Assembly: GCA_937928635.1 (NCBI GenBank)
Contig: CALFWM010000048.1
Coordinates: 16,221 to 80,220, forward strand
Source of the DNA: an uncultured Sulfitobacter sp.
Lineage (GTDB): Bacteria > Pseudomonadota > Alphaproteobacteria > Rhodobacterales > Rhodobacteraceae
Length of the DNA: 64,000 nucleotides
Direction: 5' to 3'
This document shows, piece by piece, positions 29,530 through 40,600 of this stretch (positions within the stretch are counted from its first letter, which is position 1; every line of letters starts with the position of its first letter). The notes under the pieces are model-generated. The model made no database searches, was not told the DNA's origin, and saw only the letters and a list, made by a program, of their open reading frames with translations. Position numbers and translations under genes: made by a program.

Positions 29530-30012
29530 TTATGCGTCGGCTTTTGGTGGGTTTTCCTGTGCGCGACGGGCGATTTCGTTGCGGTACATGGACAGGAAGT
29601 CAATATTTTCGAGGTTCAGTGGCGGAAAACCGCCATCGCGCGTCACATCACTGACGATACGGCGCAGGAACGGGAAAATCATCCGGGGACATTCGATCAT
29701 CAAAAACGGATGCAGTTGATCGTCTGGTACGTTCTCGATGTGGAAAATGCCAACATAGTCGAGCTCCAGAAAGAACAGCGTCTTTGAATCGGCTTTGTTC
29801 TTTGACTCAACCTTGAGCGTGATGGTCGATTCATACTGGTTGTCGCCGCCGCGTTTTTTGGCATCCAGATTAACCTGTACCTGCACATCCGGCTGCACAT
29901 CCGTTGGGGTGCCCTGCTGCGCCATGATGTTTTCAAATGACATGTCGCGGATGTATTGCCCAAGGACACGCATGTTTGGGGGTTGGACCTGGGCGGGTTG
30001 TTCGTCGGCCAT
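29530..30012 (-). CDS. secB: Protein-export chaperone SecB
   Basis: Tetrameric chaperone that keeps exported preproteins unfolded and passes them to SecA. The 160-residue protein has the family sequences MRVLGQYIRDMSFENI and ESTITLKVESKNKADSKTLFFLELDY, then the helix with YDVGIFHI-like spacing and the C-terminal IDFLSMYRNEIARRAQE helix. In alphaproteobacteria secB commonly sits near dnaQ, as here. Next on the same strand, 60 bases upstream, is fxsA. Confidence 0.96.
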   Translation of the reverse strand: MADEQPAQVQPPNMRVLGQYIRDMSFENIMAQQGTPTDVQPDVQVQVNLDAKKRGGDNQYESTITLKVESKNKADSKTLFFLELDYVGIFHIENVPDDQLHPFLMIECPRMIFPFLRRIVSDVTRDGGFPPLNLENIDFLSMYRNEIARRAQENPPKADA

Positions 30013-30072
30013 GTGGTGGCTCCTATTAGAGTATCAAAATCCAAGGTGACTTAACAGGTTGGCGTGCCTGCC

Positions 30073-30591
30073 TCAATCCTCTGTTGGGCCCTTGGACCAG
30101 CGGGATGGGCCTCTTTTTACACGTTCTTCGGGGCTGATCTCGTGATATTCGCCCTCAATCACATCACCTTGATCACCTGAGGGATGATGTTGGCTGGCGT
30201 GATCCTGCGCCCTGTGGCCTTGCCCGGGGGTGCCAAAACTCTGGATATTCACCCGTGATCGGATGTTTTGGTAAATTGCCTGTCGAATCCCGGGCACCAG
30301 CAAGGCAAACCCGACGGCATCCGTGAAAAACCCCGGCGTAAGCAGCAAGGCACCGGAAAACATGATCATCGCGCCATGTACCAGCGGTTCTGTGGGGTCG
30401 CGCATATCTGAAAATGAACTGCGCAGACTGCCCAACGCCGCAGACCCTTGCGAGCGCACCAGCCACGTGCCCAAAACAGCCGTTAAAACCACAATTGCAA
30501 GGGTCCAACCCAGGCCAATTGCGCCGCCAATTTGGATAAACAGTGTTATCTCGATCAGCGGCACCGCGATAAATGCGATCAATAGCCACAT
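30073..30591 (-). CDS. fxsA: FxsA family membrane protein
   Basis: Small inner-membrane protein; in E. coli FxsA (named for suppression of F exclusion of phage T7) has no firmly known cell role. The 172-residue protein has four hydrophobic segments, starting with MWLLIAFIAVPLIEITLFIQIGG (with the P-x-I-E motif) and LGWTLAIVVLTAVLG, and a hydrophilic C-terminal tail of about 55 residues rich in histidine, glutamate and arginine. It precedes secB and is divergent from the Tim44-like gene. Confidence 0.88.
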   Translation of the reverse strand: MWLLIAFIAVPLIEITLFIQIGGAIGLGWTLAIVVLTAVLGTWLVRSQGSAALGSLRSSFSDMRDPTEPLVHGAMIMFSGALLLTPGFFTDAVGFALLVPGIRQAIYQNIRSRVNIQSFGTPGQGHRAQDHASQHHPSGDQGDVIEGEYHEISPEERVKRGPSRWSKGPTED

Positions 30592-30695
30592 GGGTCTATG
30601 TCCTTATGCCATCGGGCGGAGTGGACTCAGCCCTGTTGAGCACCTACATAGTCAATTAACACAGATGTTTCCATGTTTGCCCTGATGAGGTTTTG

Positions 30696-31358
30696 ATGAA
30701 TTCTCCGATGCTACAGCTGCTGGTCCTGGCGGGGATCGCTGTCTTTTTGATCCTCCGGTTAAAGAATGTGCTTGGCACGCGGGAAGGGTTTGAGAAGCCA
30801 CCTGCGGTTGAAAACCAAAGCACTGCGCGCCGGGATGGCCCTGCGTTTGAGGTGATCGAAGGTGGTCCAGATCTGGACATCACCGATCACGTGCCAGAGG
30901 ACAGCGACGCCGGAAAGGCGCTGGCAGATATGAAACGGATTGAACCAAGTTTTGGCGTCAGTGATTTTCTGGGCGGTGCACGTGGTGCCTATGAGATGAT
31001 CGTGATGGGCTATGAGCAGGGCGAACTTTCCGACATCCAGCCCTTCCTGTCCGAGGAAATCTACGAGAGCTTTGTCGATGGCGTTGCCGCCCGCGAGGAT
31101 CAGGGCCTGGCCATTGAGGCAAACTTTATTGGTGTTCGCGAGATGGAGCTGGAAGGCGCCACACTTGATAAAGACACCAACGAGGCTGAGCTAACCATCC
31201 GTTTTGTCGCCGAGCTGACATCAGCCGTGCGCGACAGCGCTGGCGATATCATCGAGGGCAGCCTGACCGACGTGAAAAAACAAAAAGACACGTGGGTCTT
31301 TGCCCGCATCATGGGTTCGGACGATCCAAATTGGTTGCTGGTATCTACAGACGGTTAA
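30696..31358 (+). CDS. Tim44/TimA-like domain protein
   Basis: About 220 residues with a single N-terminal membrane segment (MLQLLVLAGIAVFLILRL), a disordered linker, and a C-terminal Tim44-like domain (from about residue 85, FGVSDFLGGARGAYEMIVMGYEQGEL). Family members in mitochondria are import motor parts; bacterial TimA relatives are membrane-associated with roles still under study. The ATG at 30696 follows a TTG that could also be read as start. It overlaps the start of mltA by up to 67 bases and forms a block with mltA and the Smr gene. Confidence 0.85.
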   Translation: MNSPMLQLLVLAGIAVFLILRLKNVLGTREGFEKPPAVENQSTARRDGPAFEVIEGGPDLDITDHVPEDSDAGKALADMKRIEPSFGVSDFLGGARGAYEMIVMGYEQGELSDIQPFLSEEIYESFVDGVAAREDQGLAIEANFIGVREMELEGATLDKDTNEAELTIRFVAELTSAVRDSAGDIIEGSLTDVKKQKDTWVFARIMGSDDPNWLLVSTDG

Positions 31359-32395
31359 GACATGCGCTTATCGTATGTTTCTGGGCAGGGGTGGTTGGAT
31401 TGACCGCCCCTGTTTATGCAAGTGATCTGACGTTTCAGGTTCTTGAATTTGATCAGTTGGACGGCTGGGCTGACGATAACCACGTCGCCGCGCTCAAAAC
31501 CTTTTTGAACACCTGCGGCGATATGAAAGATCCAGATTGGATCGCGATCTGCAAATACGCGCGTTCTGGTCCCGAAGCGCGTCAGTTTTTCGAACTGTTC
31601 TTTCGCCCCGTCCTGATCGAAGACGGAAAACCGGCGCTGTTCACAGGCTACTTTGAACCCGAACTTGACGGCGATCGGTATCGCTCTGCCCGATACCAAT
31701 ATCCTGTTTACAAAATGCCCGGTGAGGCGCTTCGAAATCGCCCCTGGCTGACACGGCGGCAGATTCTTGAAAGTGGTGTGATGTCGGGCCGGGGTCTGGC
31801 TATCGCCTATGTGGATGACCCGGTTGAACTGTTTTTTTTACAAATCCAGGGGTCCGGTCGCATCCGTCTGCCCGACGGCAGCTATATCCGCGTGGGCTAT
31901 CGCGGGTCCAACGGACATAACTATCGGTCGCTTGGGCAGGAATTGGTGCGGCGTGGCGTGTACCAGCCCCATCAGGTCAGCGCGGATGTGATCAAAAACT
32001 GGGTGCGGCGCAATCCGGCAGCGGGCAGAGAGTTGCTGTATCACAATCCATCCTACGTCTTTTTTCGTGAGGTCAGCAAAGTGCCCGCAGATCAGGGGCC
32101 ACTGGGCGCGATGAACCGCTCCGTCACTGGCATGCAGTCTATTGCTGTTGATCCGAGTATTGTGCGGCTTGGCTCCCCGGTTTGGGTGGAAAAAGAGGGT
32201 GAGACACCATTGCGCCGGTTGATGATTGCCCAGGATACAGGATCAGCCATCAAAGGAGCGCAGCGCGCGGATGTGTTTTTTGGCACTGGCGATACCGCGG
32301 GGCGTGAAGCAGGCAAACTGCGCGATCCGGGGCGGATGCTGGTCCTGATGCCCATTCAACGGGCCTATGCGCTGTTGCCGGAAAGCGCGATATGA
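31331..32395 (+). CDS. mltA: MltA-type membrane-bound lytic murein transglycosylase
   Basis: Cleaves peptidoglycan glycan strands to give 1,6-anhydromuropeptides. I place the start at the TTG at 31331, which gives 354 residues opening with a Sec-type signal (RRLRHALIVCFWAGVVGLTAPVYA); the longer GTG start at 31292 would bury the signal inside 13 extra residues. No lipobox cysteine is evident, so it may be periplasmic rather than a lipoprotein as in E. coli. The MltA domain and the C-terminal 3D domain (AQDTGSAIKGAQRADVFFGTG with the aspartates) are visible. Confidence 0.88.
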   Translation: MVAGIYRRLRHALIVCFWAGVVGLTAPVYASDLTFQVLEFDQLDGWADDNHVAALKTFLNTCGDMKDPDWIAICKYARSGPEARQFFELFFRPVLIEDGKPALFTGYFEPELDGDRYRSARYQYPVYKMPGEALRNRPWLTRRQILESGVMSGRGLAIAYVDDPVELFFLQIQGSGRIRLPDGSYIRVGYRGSNGHNYRSLGQELVRRGVYQPHQVSADVIKNWVRRNPAAGRELLYHNPSYVFFREVSKVPADQGPLGAMNRSVTGMQSIAVDPSIVRLGSPVWVEKEGETPLRRLMIAQDTGSAIKGAQRADVFFGTGDTAGREAGKLRDPGRMLVLMPIQRAYALLPESAI

Positions 32396-32982
32396 AACGC
32401 CCGATTGGTGGGCGATTAGACGCCGATGATCTTGAGCTGTGGCGCAGGGTGACAGAGCGGACGGAGAAGCTCGACCTCAAGAGCTTGTTCACACCTGAAA
32501 TTGATGTAACTCCAACACCCATCCCGGCACTGAAAAAGGCAAAATCAATTGTGGTGGGTAAACCGGAGGGCAAGCTGAAACGCAAGGCCCATAGCCTGAT
32601 GCCGTCGGTTGCAGATCAGGTGCGCAGCGCGCCTGTTCAGATGGACAAAAAGGCCTTTGGCAAACTCAAACGCGGCAAGCTGCACCCCGAAGGCAAGATT
32701 GACCTGCATGGTATGACCTTGGATCGTGCACATCCCGCGTTAAGCCGCTTCATCATGTCTTCGCACAAACAAGGGCGGCGCCTGGTTTTGGTCATTACGG
32801 GTAAGGGTAAGACAAGGGATGACGGTGGCCCAATCCCGGTGCGCCACGGTGTGCTGCGCCATCAAGTGCCACAATGGTTGCAAATGGCCCCGTTGGCGCA
32901 GGTCGTATTGCAGGTGTCGCAGGCCCATATCAGCCATGGGGGCGGTGGCGCCTATTACGTTTATCTGCGCCGATCCCGCTAA
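32392..32982 (+). CDS. Smr (small MutS-related) domain protein
   Basis: The 196-residue protein carries a C-terminal Smr domain: KIDLHGMTLDRA near residue 100, and TGKGKTR about 40 residues later, which are the two conserved Smr motifs. The basic N-terminal half (about 1-90) is probably disordered and linker-like. Smr domains are endonucleases or nucleic-acid binders, and a role in translation quality control is documented for some. It overlaps the mltA stop by 4 bases and its end overlaps the convergent MFS gene end by 4. Confidence 0.88.
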   Translation: MKRPIGGRLDADDLELWRRVTERTEKLDLKSLFTPEIDVTPTPIPALKKAKSIVVGKPEGKLKRKAHSLMPSVADQVRSAPVQMDKKAFGKLKRGKLHPEGKIDLHGMTLDRAHPALSRFIMSSHKQGRRLVLVITGKGKTRDDGGPIPVRHGVLRHQVPQWLQMAPLAQVVLQVSQAHISHGGGGAYYVYLRRSR

Positions 32983-34196
32983 CGCACCAGCGTCGGGCGA
33001 TAAAGTATGATCCCCCATGTCGTGAGCCCGGCTGCCAGCAAATAATACAGTGCAATTGGCAACATCTGCTCAGGGAAATTGATATCCTGATCAATCAGCC
33101 ATCCGGTAATCCCCGGACCAATCGCGGAGCCAAAAACCATAAGGGCCGCCGCCACAGCCTTGATCGCGCCAATATGCCGGGTGCCGAAATATTCGGGCCA
33201 AAACGCCGTGGCGCCCGTGGCCTGCAACCCTTGCCCGGCCCCAAATATAATAAGGCCAAGTCCGGCCATCCAGATCGTATCGGCATAGGCAAGCACGGCA
33301 AACGACAGGGCAAAGGGCAGCATTTGAATGGGCACAACTTTGCTGACGCCAAACCGATCCACCGCCCAGCCAGAGGCAAACGTGAAGATGATCGCGGATG
33401 CTGTGTAAATCGGCATCAGCGCCACAAAAGCCGCCAGGTCCCACCCTTTGATTTCGGTAAAATGGACCTGCTGAAAAAACAACGCGGTGCCCCACGCGCT
33501 GGGCCCAATGACCATCGGGATCATCATGAAAAACAACCCCGAATGCAGCATTTGTGCACGTGTCCAGTGACGCCCGTGCATACCTGTAATCTGCGCCTCG
33601 GCAGCCATGCTTTGCGGGGTGCGCTCATGACGCAGCAACAGGAGGAGGAAGGGAATGGTGATGAGGACCAGCACGGCGGCCAACACCCACAGCGTGCGCC
33701 AGTTGAAGAATGCGAAAAGTGCCACAAAGACGATTGGTAGAATGGCTTGCCCGGCGGCAAACCCCATTGACGAAAGCGACAATGCCTTGCCACGTGTCGC
33801 CTCAAACCACCGCACCATGGCCACCGCGCCAAGTTGAGACATCATGCCTTGTCCCGTCAGACGCAGGGCAAAAACCACAAATATCAGGGCGATCCAGCTG
33901 CTGATGCTGGCCATGAAAACGCAAGCCGCTGCCAGCCCCAGCATCACACCCAAAGCCACCACACGTACGCGGAAGTTATCCGTCAGCATGCCAGCCCAGA
34001 TCATCGCGATGGCCGATAGCGTTGTGCCGATGGTGTAGATCCCGCCCCATTCGCCGTCTGTAAGGCCAAATTCTGTTTTGATCTCACCGGCAAACAGCGA
34101 GATGAAATAGGTTTGCCCATAGGACGACGTGAACGTCAGCAAAAAGCCGGCGAGCAGGAAGATCCAGTTTGTGCGCAGGAAGTGGAGGTAGTTCAT
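32979..34196 (-). CDS. MFS transporter
   Basis: 405-residue, about 12-helix permease of the major facilitator superfamily. It starts at 34196 (MNYLHFLRTNWIFLLAGFLLTFTSSYGQTYFISLF). A charged loop between helices 2 and 3 (MIWAGMLTDNFRVRVV) and the central hydrophilic loop near residues 190-210 fit the fold. The opening TFTSSYGQTYFISLF recalls monocarboxylate and oxalate-formate type members, but the substrate is not determined. Separate from hslVU by 166 bases. Confidence 0.82.
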   Translation of the reverse strand: MNYLHFLRTNWIFLLAGFLLTFTSSYGQTYFISLFAGEIKTEFGLTDGEWGGIYTIGTTLSAIAMIWAGMLTDNFRVRVVALGVMLGLAAACVFMASISSWIALIFVVFALRLTGQGMMSQLGAVAMVRWFEATRGKALSLSSMGFAAGQAILPIVFVALFAFFNWRTLWVLAAVLVLITIPFLLLLLRHERTPQSMAAEAQITGMHGRHWTRAQMLHSGLFFMMIPMVIGPSAWGTALFFQQVHFTEIKGWDLAAFVALMPIYTASAIIFTFASGWAVDRFGVSKVVPIQMLPFALSFAVLAYADTIWMAGLGLIIFGAGQGLQATGATAFWPEYFGTRHIGAIKAVAAALMVFGSAIGPGITGWLIDQDINFPEQMLPIALYYLLAAGLTTWGIILYRPTLVR

Positions 34197-34362
34197 GGGT
34201 CTTTGGTGTCATGGTGCCGGGAGAAAGGGAACGCTTAACAGAGGTATTTCGGATATGCGTCCGATGTGGCACCGCCAAGCCGGCGCTTGGCGTAAGATGG
34301 TGTATGAAATCAAATACCCTCATACCCCTAGAGGAAGAGTTAGGGGCCAGAAAGAGGAGGGG

Positions 34363-35670
34363 TTAGAGCACGTAGCGGCTGAGATCGGTGGATTTGGTCA
34401 GCGCGCCCAGGTTTGTTTCCACGAAATCGGCGTTAACAACCACATCCTCACCGCCGCGGTCCGGTGCAGAAAAGGAAAGTTCCTCAAACACGCGCTCCAT
34501 CACGGTGTAGAGACGTCGTGCGCCGATGTTTTCGACCGATTGGTTGACGTCCGCTGCAATTTTCGCCAGCGCTTTAATGCCATCGTCCGTAAAGCTGACG
34601 GTGACCTCTTCGGTCCCCATGAGGGCCGTGTATTGCAAGGTCAACGCGTTGTCGGTTTCGGTCAGGATGCGCACAAAATCCTTTTCTGTCAGGGCGCGCA
34701 GTTCCACACGGATGGGCAGGCGGCCCTGTAGCTCTGGCAGCAGGTCAGAAGGTTTTGCGATGTGAAAGGCACCGGACGCGATAAAGAGCACATGGTCTGT
34801 TTTGACAGGGCCGTGTTTCGTGCTGACGGTTGTACCCTCGATCAGCGGAAGCAAATCACGTTGCACACCCTCGCGGGAGACATCACCGCCGCGCGCATCT
34901 GAACGCGCACAGACCTTGTCGATTTCATCCAGAAAGACGATTCCGTTTTGCTCAACAGCCTCAATGGCGGCCTTGGTGACGGTTTCATCATCCAGCAGCT
35001 TGTCGGCCTCTTCACCGATCAGCACGCTGTAACTGTCTGCCACGCTCAGCCGCTTTTTGGTGGTGCGCCCGCCCATGGCTTTGCCAAACAAATCGCCCAG
35101 GTTCATCATGCCGGCACCCCCGCCGGGTTGACCGGGGATATCCATCATCTGAAGCGGGTTGGAGGTGTCTGCCACCTCCAGATCAATCATCGTATCGTCC
35201 AGCAGCCCGTCTTTCAGCTTTTTGCGGAACATATCGCGCGTGCCCTCGCGGGCATCACTACCTGCAATGGCGTCAATCACGCGTTCTTCGGCAGCTTTGT
35301 GTGCGGCGGTTTTGACATCTTCGCGCATGTGTTCGCGGGTCATCACAATTGCTGCGTCCACCAGATCACGGATGATCTGCTCCACATCACGGCCCACATA
35401 ACCTACTTCGGTAAATTTCGTTGCCTCGATCTTGAGGAACGGCGCGCGGGCGAGTTTTGCCAAACGCCGGCTGATCTCCGTTTTGCCCACACCGGTGGGG
35501 CCGATCATCAGGATGTTTTTTGGATACACCTCATCGCGCAGATCATCCGACAGCTGTTTGCGCCGCCAGCGGTTGCGCAGGGCCACAGCGACAGCACGTT
35601 TGGCATCATTTTGGCCGATGATGAAACGGTCAAGTTCCGACACAATCTCGCGGGGGGTCAGGTCAGTCAT
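34363..35670 (-). CDS. hslU: HslU ATPase of the HslVU protease
   Basis: AAA+ unfoldase that feeds HslV. The start ATG at 35668-35670 ([20 protein letters not shown]) gives 435 residues, the usual length, with Walker [10 protein letters not shown] at about 57-65, and the C-terminal GYVGRDVE and [24 protein letters not shown] sensor-like motif. A longer frame would start at 35715 inside hslV. It overlaps hslV by 4 bases and follows it in one operon. Confidence 0.97.
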   Translation of the reverse strand: MTDLTPREIVSELDRFIIGQNDAKRAVAVALRNRWRRKQLSDDLRDEVYPKNILMIGPTGVGKTEISRRLAKLARAPFLKIEATKFTEVGYVGRDVEQIIRDLVDAAIVMTREHMREDVKTAAHKAAEERVIDAIAGSDAREGTRDMFRKKLKDGLLDDTMIDLEVADTSNPLQMMDIPGQPGGGAGMMNLGDLFGKAMGGRTTKKRLSVADSYSVLIGEEADKLLDDETVTKAAIEAVEQNGIVFLDEIDKVCARSDARGGDVSREGVQRDLLPLIEGTTVSTKHGPVKTDHVLFIASGAFHIAKPSDLLPELQGRLPIRVELRALTEKDFVRILTETDNALTLQYTALMGTEEVTVSFTDDGIKALAKIAADVNQSVENIGARRLYTVMERVFEELSFSAPDRGGEDVVVNADFVETNLGALTKSTDLSRYVL

Positions 35671-36224
35671 TTGGAAATTTTCTCCACCGTGAGGTTGCCG
35701 TTTGTGTAAACGCAAATGTCAGATGCAATTGCCATGGCGTCGCGCGCCACCGCTTCGGCGTCGCGGTCGCTGTCAATCAGACCACGGGCCGCAGCCAGTG
35801 CAAAGTTACCGCCAGACCCAATGGCCGCTACGTTGTGTTCGGGTTCGAGCACGTCGCCCGCGCCAGTAATCACTAACAGGTCTGTGCCGTCTGTCACGAT
35901 CAGCATCGCCTCAAGTTTTTGCAGGTATTTATCTGTGCGCCAGTCCTTGGCCAATTCAACTGAGGCGCGGGCAAGTTGGCCCGGCGTCGCCTCCAGCTTG
36001 GTTTCAAGACGTTCCAACAGGGTAAAAGCATCTGCCGTTGATCCGGCAAACCCCGCGACAACATCAAACCCACCGGGTGACAGGCGGCGGACCTTTCGTG
36101 CGGTGCCTTTGATCACGGTCTGGCCCAGGCTGACCTGCCCATCACCGGCAATCACCACCTCATCACCTTTTTTGACGCCAATGATCGTGGTGCCGTGCCA
36201 GCCGGGAAATTCGCTTTTGGTCAT
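35667..36224 (-). CDS. hslV: HslV peptidase of the HslVU protease
   Basis: Threonine protease, 185 residues, that makes a double hexamer with HslU. After a short propeptide ([11 protein letters not shown]) the protein presents TTIIGVKK, so T12 is the likely nucleophile exposed by processing. The [22 protein letters not shown] segment and the core beta sheet fit the proteasome-like fold. Start preceded by AGGGGAGC at good spacing. It is divergent from the APH-like kinase gene. Confidence 0.97.
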   Translation of the reverse strand: MTKSEFPGWHGTTIIGVKKGDEVVIAGDGQVSLGQTVIKGTARKVRRLSPGGFDVVAGFAGSTADAFTLLERLETKLEATPGQLARASVELAKDWRTDKYLQKLEAMLIVTDGTDLLVITGAGDVLEPEHNVAAIGSGGNFALAAARGLIDSDRDAEAVARDAMAIASDICVYTNGNLTVEKISK

Positions 36225-36302
36225 GTTGCTCCCCTCAGAGTTACATCGTTATATGAAAACGAAGGCCGGATTACGCAAGGCCAAAACCCGGGGTTTGGGC
36301 AA

Positions 36303-37268
36303 ATGGGCAAGGTTGATGAACTGCGGGATGCGTCTGATCTTGTGTTTCAGGCTTTGGCACGGGATGCGGGGCAGCGGGTGTTGGCATTTTCCTGTGTTGC
36401 GGAATGGATCAAGGATGACGCGCGCCGGTTGCATATCGTTCGTAAATACGAGGCACCAGCGCATAGACCTGTTGTGTTGAAATTTGCACAGCACCCGCGC
36501 GATCAACCCGAATTTGCGGCGATCCTCAGCGCGATGCACCGGGCGCATCACGCCTTGTCTGATCACCCGACTGCCACTGTGCCAAAAATTCTGGCGCAGG
36601 ACGCAGAGGCGCAGGCCTATCTGATGACTTATTTTCAGGGGGACACCCTGCTGGATTTATGCCGCAAAACGCCGGATCACCGGGGAATCCTGCGCGCGGC
36701 TGGCACATGGTTGGCGGGTTATCATGCAGGGACATTTACTCAGGAACGCCCGTTTCAACCCAGGTTTATGGTCAATCACATGGCGCATCTATCAGATCAA
36801 ATGCGTAGAGGAGACCGGCGCATCGCCAATCAGCAGAAGTTCTTGAAATATGCGGATGGAATTGCGGAAAGGGCACAAGATGCCGATGGTCATCTGGGCA
36901 AGATTGCAGCCAAACACGGCGATCTGAATGCCCATAACCTGCTGATTGGAGGTGGCCGGGTTGCCGCGTTGGACTTTCTGGGGGCAAGTAATGCGCCCGT
37001 AGGGTATGACATTGCGCGGTTGTTGCTGAGCTATGTTCAGATGGTGGGTGATATTGATGCGATTCCCAAGGGGCAGGTGATCTCACGCGCGGCTTTGGAC
37101 GCGTTTTTTGAGGGGTATACATTTCTACCGGCGGATGACCCCACCGTCGATTTCTTGATGCGGGTTCAGATTTTAACGGATTGGAACCGGATGGAGAACA
37201 AGTCCAGATTACGTGCAGCGGTACGCTTTGCACGGCTCAAAGAAATAGCGCGCCGGGCCTTTGCCTGA
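36303..37268 (+). CDS. Aminoglycoside phosphotransferase-fold kinase
   Basis: Small-molecule kinase of the APH/choline kinase superfamily, 321 residues from the ATG at 36303. The catalytic loop HGDLNAHN is at 205-212, followed by the metal-binding ALDFLG at about 222-227. The fold is shared by antibiotic phosphotransferases, sugar kinases and others; nothing in the sequence points to antibiotic resistance. It is divergent from hslV and faces trxA convergently with a 27-base gap. A second APH-fold gene, amgK, occurs 7 kb further on in the window. Confidence 0.75.
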   Translation: MGKVDELRDASDLVFQALARDAGQRVLAFSCVAEWIKDDARRLHIVRKYEAPAHRPVVLKFAQHPRDQPEFAAILSAMHRAHHALSDHPTATVPKILAQDAEAQAYLMTYFQGDTLLDLCRKTPDHRGILRAAGTWLAGYHAGTFTQERPFQPRFMVNHMAHLSDQMRRGDRRIANQQKFLKYADGIAERAQDADGHLGKIAAKHGDLNAHNLLIGGGRVAALDFLGASNAPVGYDIARLLLSYVQMVGDIDAIPKGQVISRAALDAFFEGYTFLPADDPTVDFLMRVQILTDWNRMENKSRLRAAVRFARLKEIARRAFA

Positions 37269-37295
37269 CGCGCCATTTGAATTTCTACGTTCAGA

Positions 37296-37616
37296 TCAGA
37301 TGGATTCCTTGATCCAGCTTTCCAGTGCCGCCTTGGGCTTTGCGCCGATCATGTTGGAGACAACTTCACCGTCTTTAAACAGGAACAATGCGGGGATACC
37401 ACGCACGCCCATTTGCGCCGGAGAGTTCGGGTTTTCGTCAACGTTGACCTTTACCACTTTGACCTTGCCGTCCATTTCGGCTGAGATCTCTTCGAGGGAT
37501 GGGCCGATCTGCTTGCAGGGGCCGCACCACTCCGCCCAGAAATCCACAACAACGGGAATACTGGAATTTTTGACTTCGGCGTCGAATGTATCGTCGGTGA
37601 CTGCGACCGTGGCCAT
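37296..37616 (-). CDS. trxA: Thioredoxin
   Basis: Protein disulfide reductase of 106 residues with the active site WCGPC at 30-34 in [17 protein letters not shown]. The cis-proline loop is GIPALFLF. No signal peptide, so it is cytoplasmic. It is last in a leftward run addB-addA-trxA, 36 bases after addA. Confidence 0.96.
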   Translation of the reverse strand: MATVAVTDDTFDAEVKNSSIPVVVDFWAEWCGPCKQIGPSLEEISAEMDGKVKVVKVNVDENPNSPAQMGVRGIPALFLFKDGEVVSNMIGAKPKAALESWIKESI

Positions 37617-37652
37617 GATGCTCTCCTGACAGGCTTGGTTTAGGGGAGGAAC

Positions 37653-40600
37653 CTATGAACGCTGATGCGTGACGTCAAGTTCCAGCGCCATTTGTACCGA
37701 AGAACTCACGATATCGTGGGGCAACACCATGAGCGCACGCCTGGCCGTCCATAAAATGGCGGTTTCGATGTGATGATCTGGGTAAACCTGCTGTAACATC
37801 AGGGCATAGGCGCCCATTTGCCGCAACAAGCCGTCCGGGCAGGCACTTGGAGCGCTGGGCACAACGCGGTTGGTTTTAAAATCAACGGCAAGAATACGGT
37901 CGGTTTTGATCACCAGTCGGTCAATGGTGCCATGTAACCGATGACCTTTTATGTCGGCGGTGATCGAAACTTCGGCAAGCGTTTCAGGTGCAAAGAGATC
38001 GCGCAGTGCCGGGTCATTCAAAACCTCGTCGGCCTCCTGTTGTGCGCGCAATTGCATTTCTTTATCAGGGTGTTCCGGGATCCCGACGCCCGCGTTTTCA
38101 AGCATCAGATGAACAAGGGATCCATATTGCATCGCTGTTTCTGTTTCATCACCTGCTGCACCTGCCAACGCCTTTGCGCCCCCCAGATCGGACGGTGACA
38201 GGGTTTGCATCCGTGGGGTGGGGTCTTGCGCTGGTTCGGTAAAAATCGGCTCTAACAAGGCGCGAGTGGATAGGTTGGGTTTTGATAGTCCCTTTGGTAA
38301 TGCGTCCCAATCCCCAACTTGAAATCGCAGAATGCCGCTTTCGCCTGCCTGCGTTGCGTTGATGTGCTGCATGGCGGTTTGTGTGATCTGATACCAGTCA
38401 TTCCCGTCTTTTGCCAAATCACCTGCTGCCGCGACAATCAGCCATTTTTCCGCCCGCGTCATTGCCACATACAGCAACCGCAACCGCTCCCGGAATTGCG
38501 CTGCTTTCATCTCATCCACTGTATTCACCATGGGCTGTGGCATGTCGGCAGCGCTGGTCTTCCAGACGGGCACGTCATCCATCATCACGATATCATCGGT
38601 GATCGAAATAACCCGTTGCCCGGTATCAGGCAGGATCACAATGGGGGCTTCCAGCCCCTTGGCTCCGTGCACGGTCATCACCCTGATCTGGTTAGAAGAG
38701 CTATCAACCTGGCGTTTAATTTCCAGATCATCGGTTTGCATCCATTGCAAAAAGCCCGTCAGACTCGGGATATCCGTACGTTCATAGGCCAGCGCCTGTG
38801 ACAGCATGGCGTTTATGCCGTCCTCCGCTTCTGGCCCTAGCCGGGCCAGGAGTTTTCCACGACCACCGTGACGGGTGAGGATTCGCTCAATCAGGTCATA
38901 GGGACGCAGAAAATCGACGTTGTCCCGCAGGTCATTCAGGGTCAATAGAGTCTGTTTATATGTCTCTAAACCGCGCAAAGCCTGCCATAGATGATCTTGC
39001 GTGCGATAATGCGCGACGGTGAACAGGTCTTGTTCACTCCAACCAAACAGGGGTGATTTCAAAGCCGTGGCAAGGGACAGGCTGTCATCGGGCGTTGCAA
39101 GAAACGACAGCAGCGCCGCAAGGTCTTTGACCGCCATTTCGGCCCCGACTTTTAGGCGGTCAGCACCAGCAATCGGCAATCCCGCAGCTTTGCACGCGCG
39201 AATGATCTCAACGAACAACGGGCCGCGCCGTTGTACGAGTATCAGGAAATCCTTTGCCTTAATTGGCCGTTTGACAAAGGTGCCTTTGGTTGCCCCATCA
39301 TCCGGAATGAAATGTAAGCCATCCGTCAGCTCTTTGATCCGTGCGGCAATCTGTTCGGCCAGGATTACAGTGTGGTGTCGGTCAGAGCGGCGATCAACGG
39401 GGTCGGTCCATTCCAGCTCTGCCTGATCCTCCGCTTTTTCGATGATGGGCCACAGATCGACCTGTCCTGGCAGATCACCTTTGAAGGCAAGATGGTGGGT
39501 TTGCTTATCCAATCCCTCCTGCACACGCGGATCAAAGGCCTGATCGACTGCGCGCAAAATAGCACTTGAGGACCGAAAGGAATAATCAAGGCTGCGATTT
39601 TGGAACAGCTGATTGGCATCGCGGACTTTCTGCTCAAACACACCCGCCTTGCGGTCAAATTCATCAGGGTCGGCCCCCTGAAATGAATAGATAGACTGCT
39701 TTTTGTCCCCTACGACAAACAGGGTACGTTCCTTTTCAGGTTGTACACCATCGCCGCTGTAAAACTCATCCGTCAGCTTTTCGATCACATCCCATTGCGT
39801 GGGGGAGGTATCCTGCGCCTCATCGACCAGAATGTGATCAATGCCGCCGTCAATCCGGTACAGTACCCAGGCTGCAACGTTTGGATCGCTCAGCAAGGTT
39901 CGGGTTTTCAGGATCAGATCGTCAAAATCTAACCAGCCGCGCGCCTGTTTCGCGGCCTCATACCGCCGTACAAAGACGTTTGCGAAATTGTGCAGGGCTT
40001 GGGTGCGAATTGCTGCGTTAAGCGACAGCCGAGCATCACGCGCCTGTTCCACGCGGGCCATGAGATCATCAAGATCAACCATCAGATGTGCAATCAGCTT
40101 TTGCGTTTGTTTGGCAGGAAAACTGCCGATCTTGGCACTAAAAGGCACTTTTGCGCCGGACCCGGTCAGAAACACTTTTTCCAGCACAGGCAGAGAGTCA
40201 AACGACAGCGTGCCAAGGCTCGCTAACTGCGCGCCTGTTTTGGCATCATTGCCGCCTTTTGCCAGCATATGCGGAACCATTTCGGCAATCATCTTTGCCT
40301 CTGACCCGTCAAAGACCTGCTGCTCAATCAACTGCCTGGAAAGGTCAGGCGGTTGGCCAAATAGCGCAAGGATGTCCGACCAAGTTGCGGCGTTCAAAAA
40401 CGCATCACGTTTGCCAATAATCGCCTTTGTTAGGCTCGCAAAATCCTCTCCGGTGTAATGATGGGCCAGATCAGCAACCAAAGGTGCATCAGGCCCTTCG
40501 GCCATGTCGTTGACGATGTCGGCACGCAGCAAATCCGCCGCGCGATCTTCGATTTCAGTGAATTGCGGGCTAACCCCGGCCTCAAGTGGAAAGCGTCGCA

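Noticed and set aside
34273..34292. Hairpin CGCCAAGC-CGGC-GCTTGGCG between the MFS gene and hslU
   Set aside because: An 8-base perfect stem, but no T run follows on either strand and it is in the leader of neither gene in an obvious way. A chance GC-rich inverted repeat cannot be excluded.
36195..36302. Upstream extension of the APH-like kinase frame
   Set aside because: The first 36 codons overlap the hslV leader in antisense and are unlike the kinase family. The ATG at 36303 is a better start.
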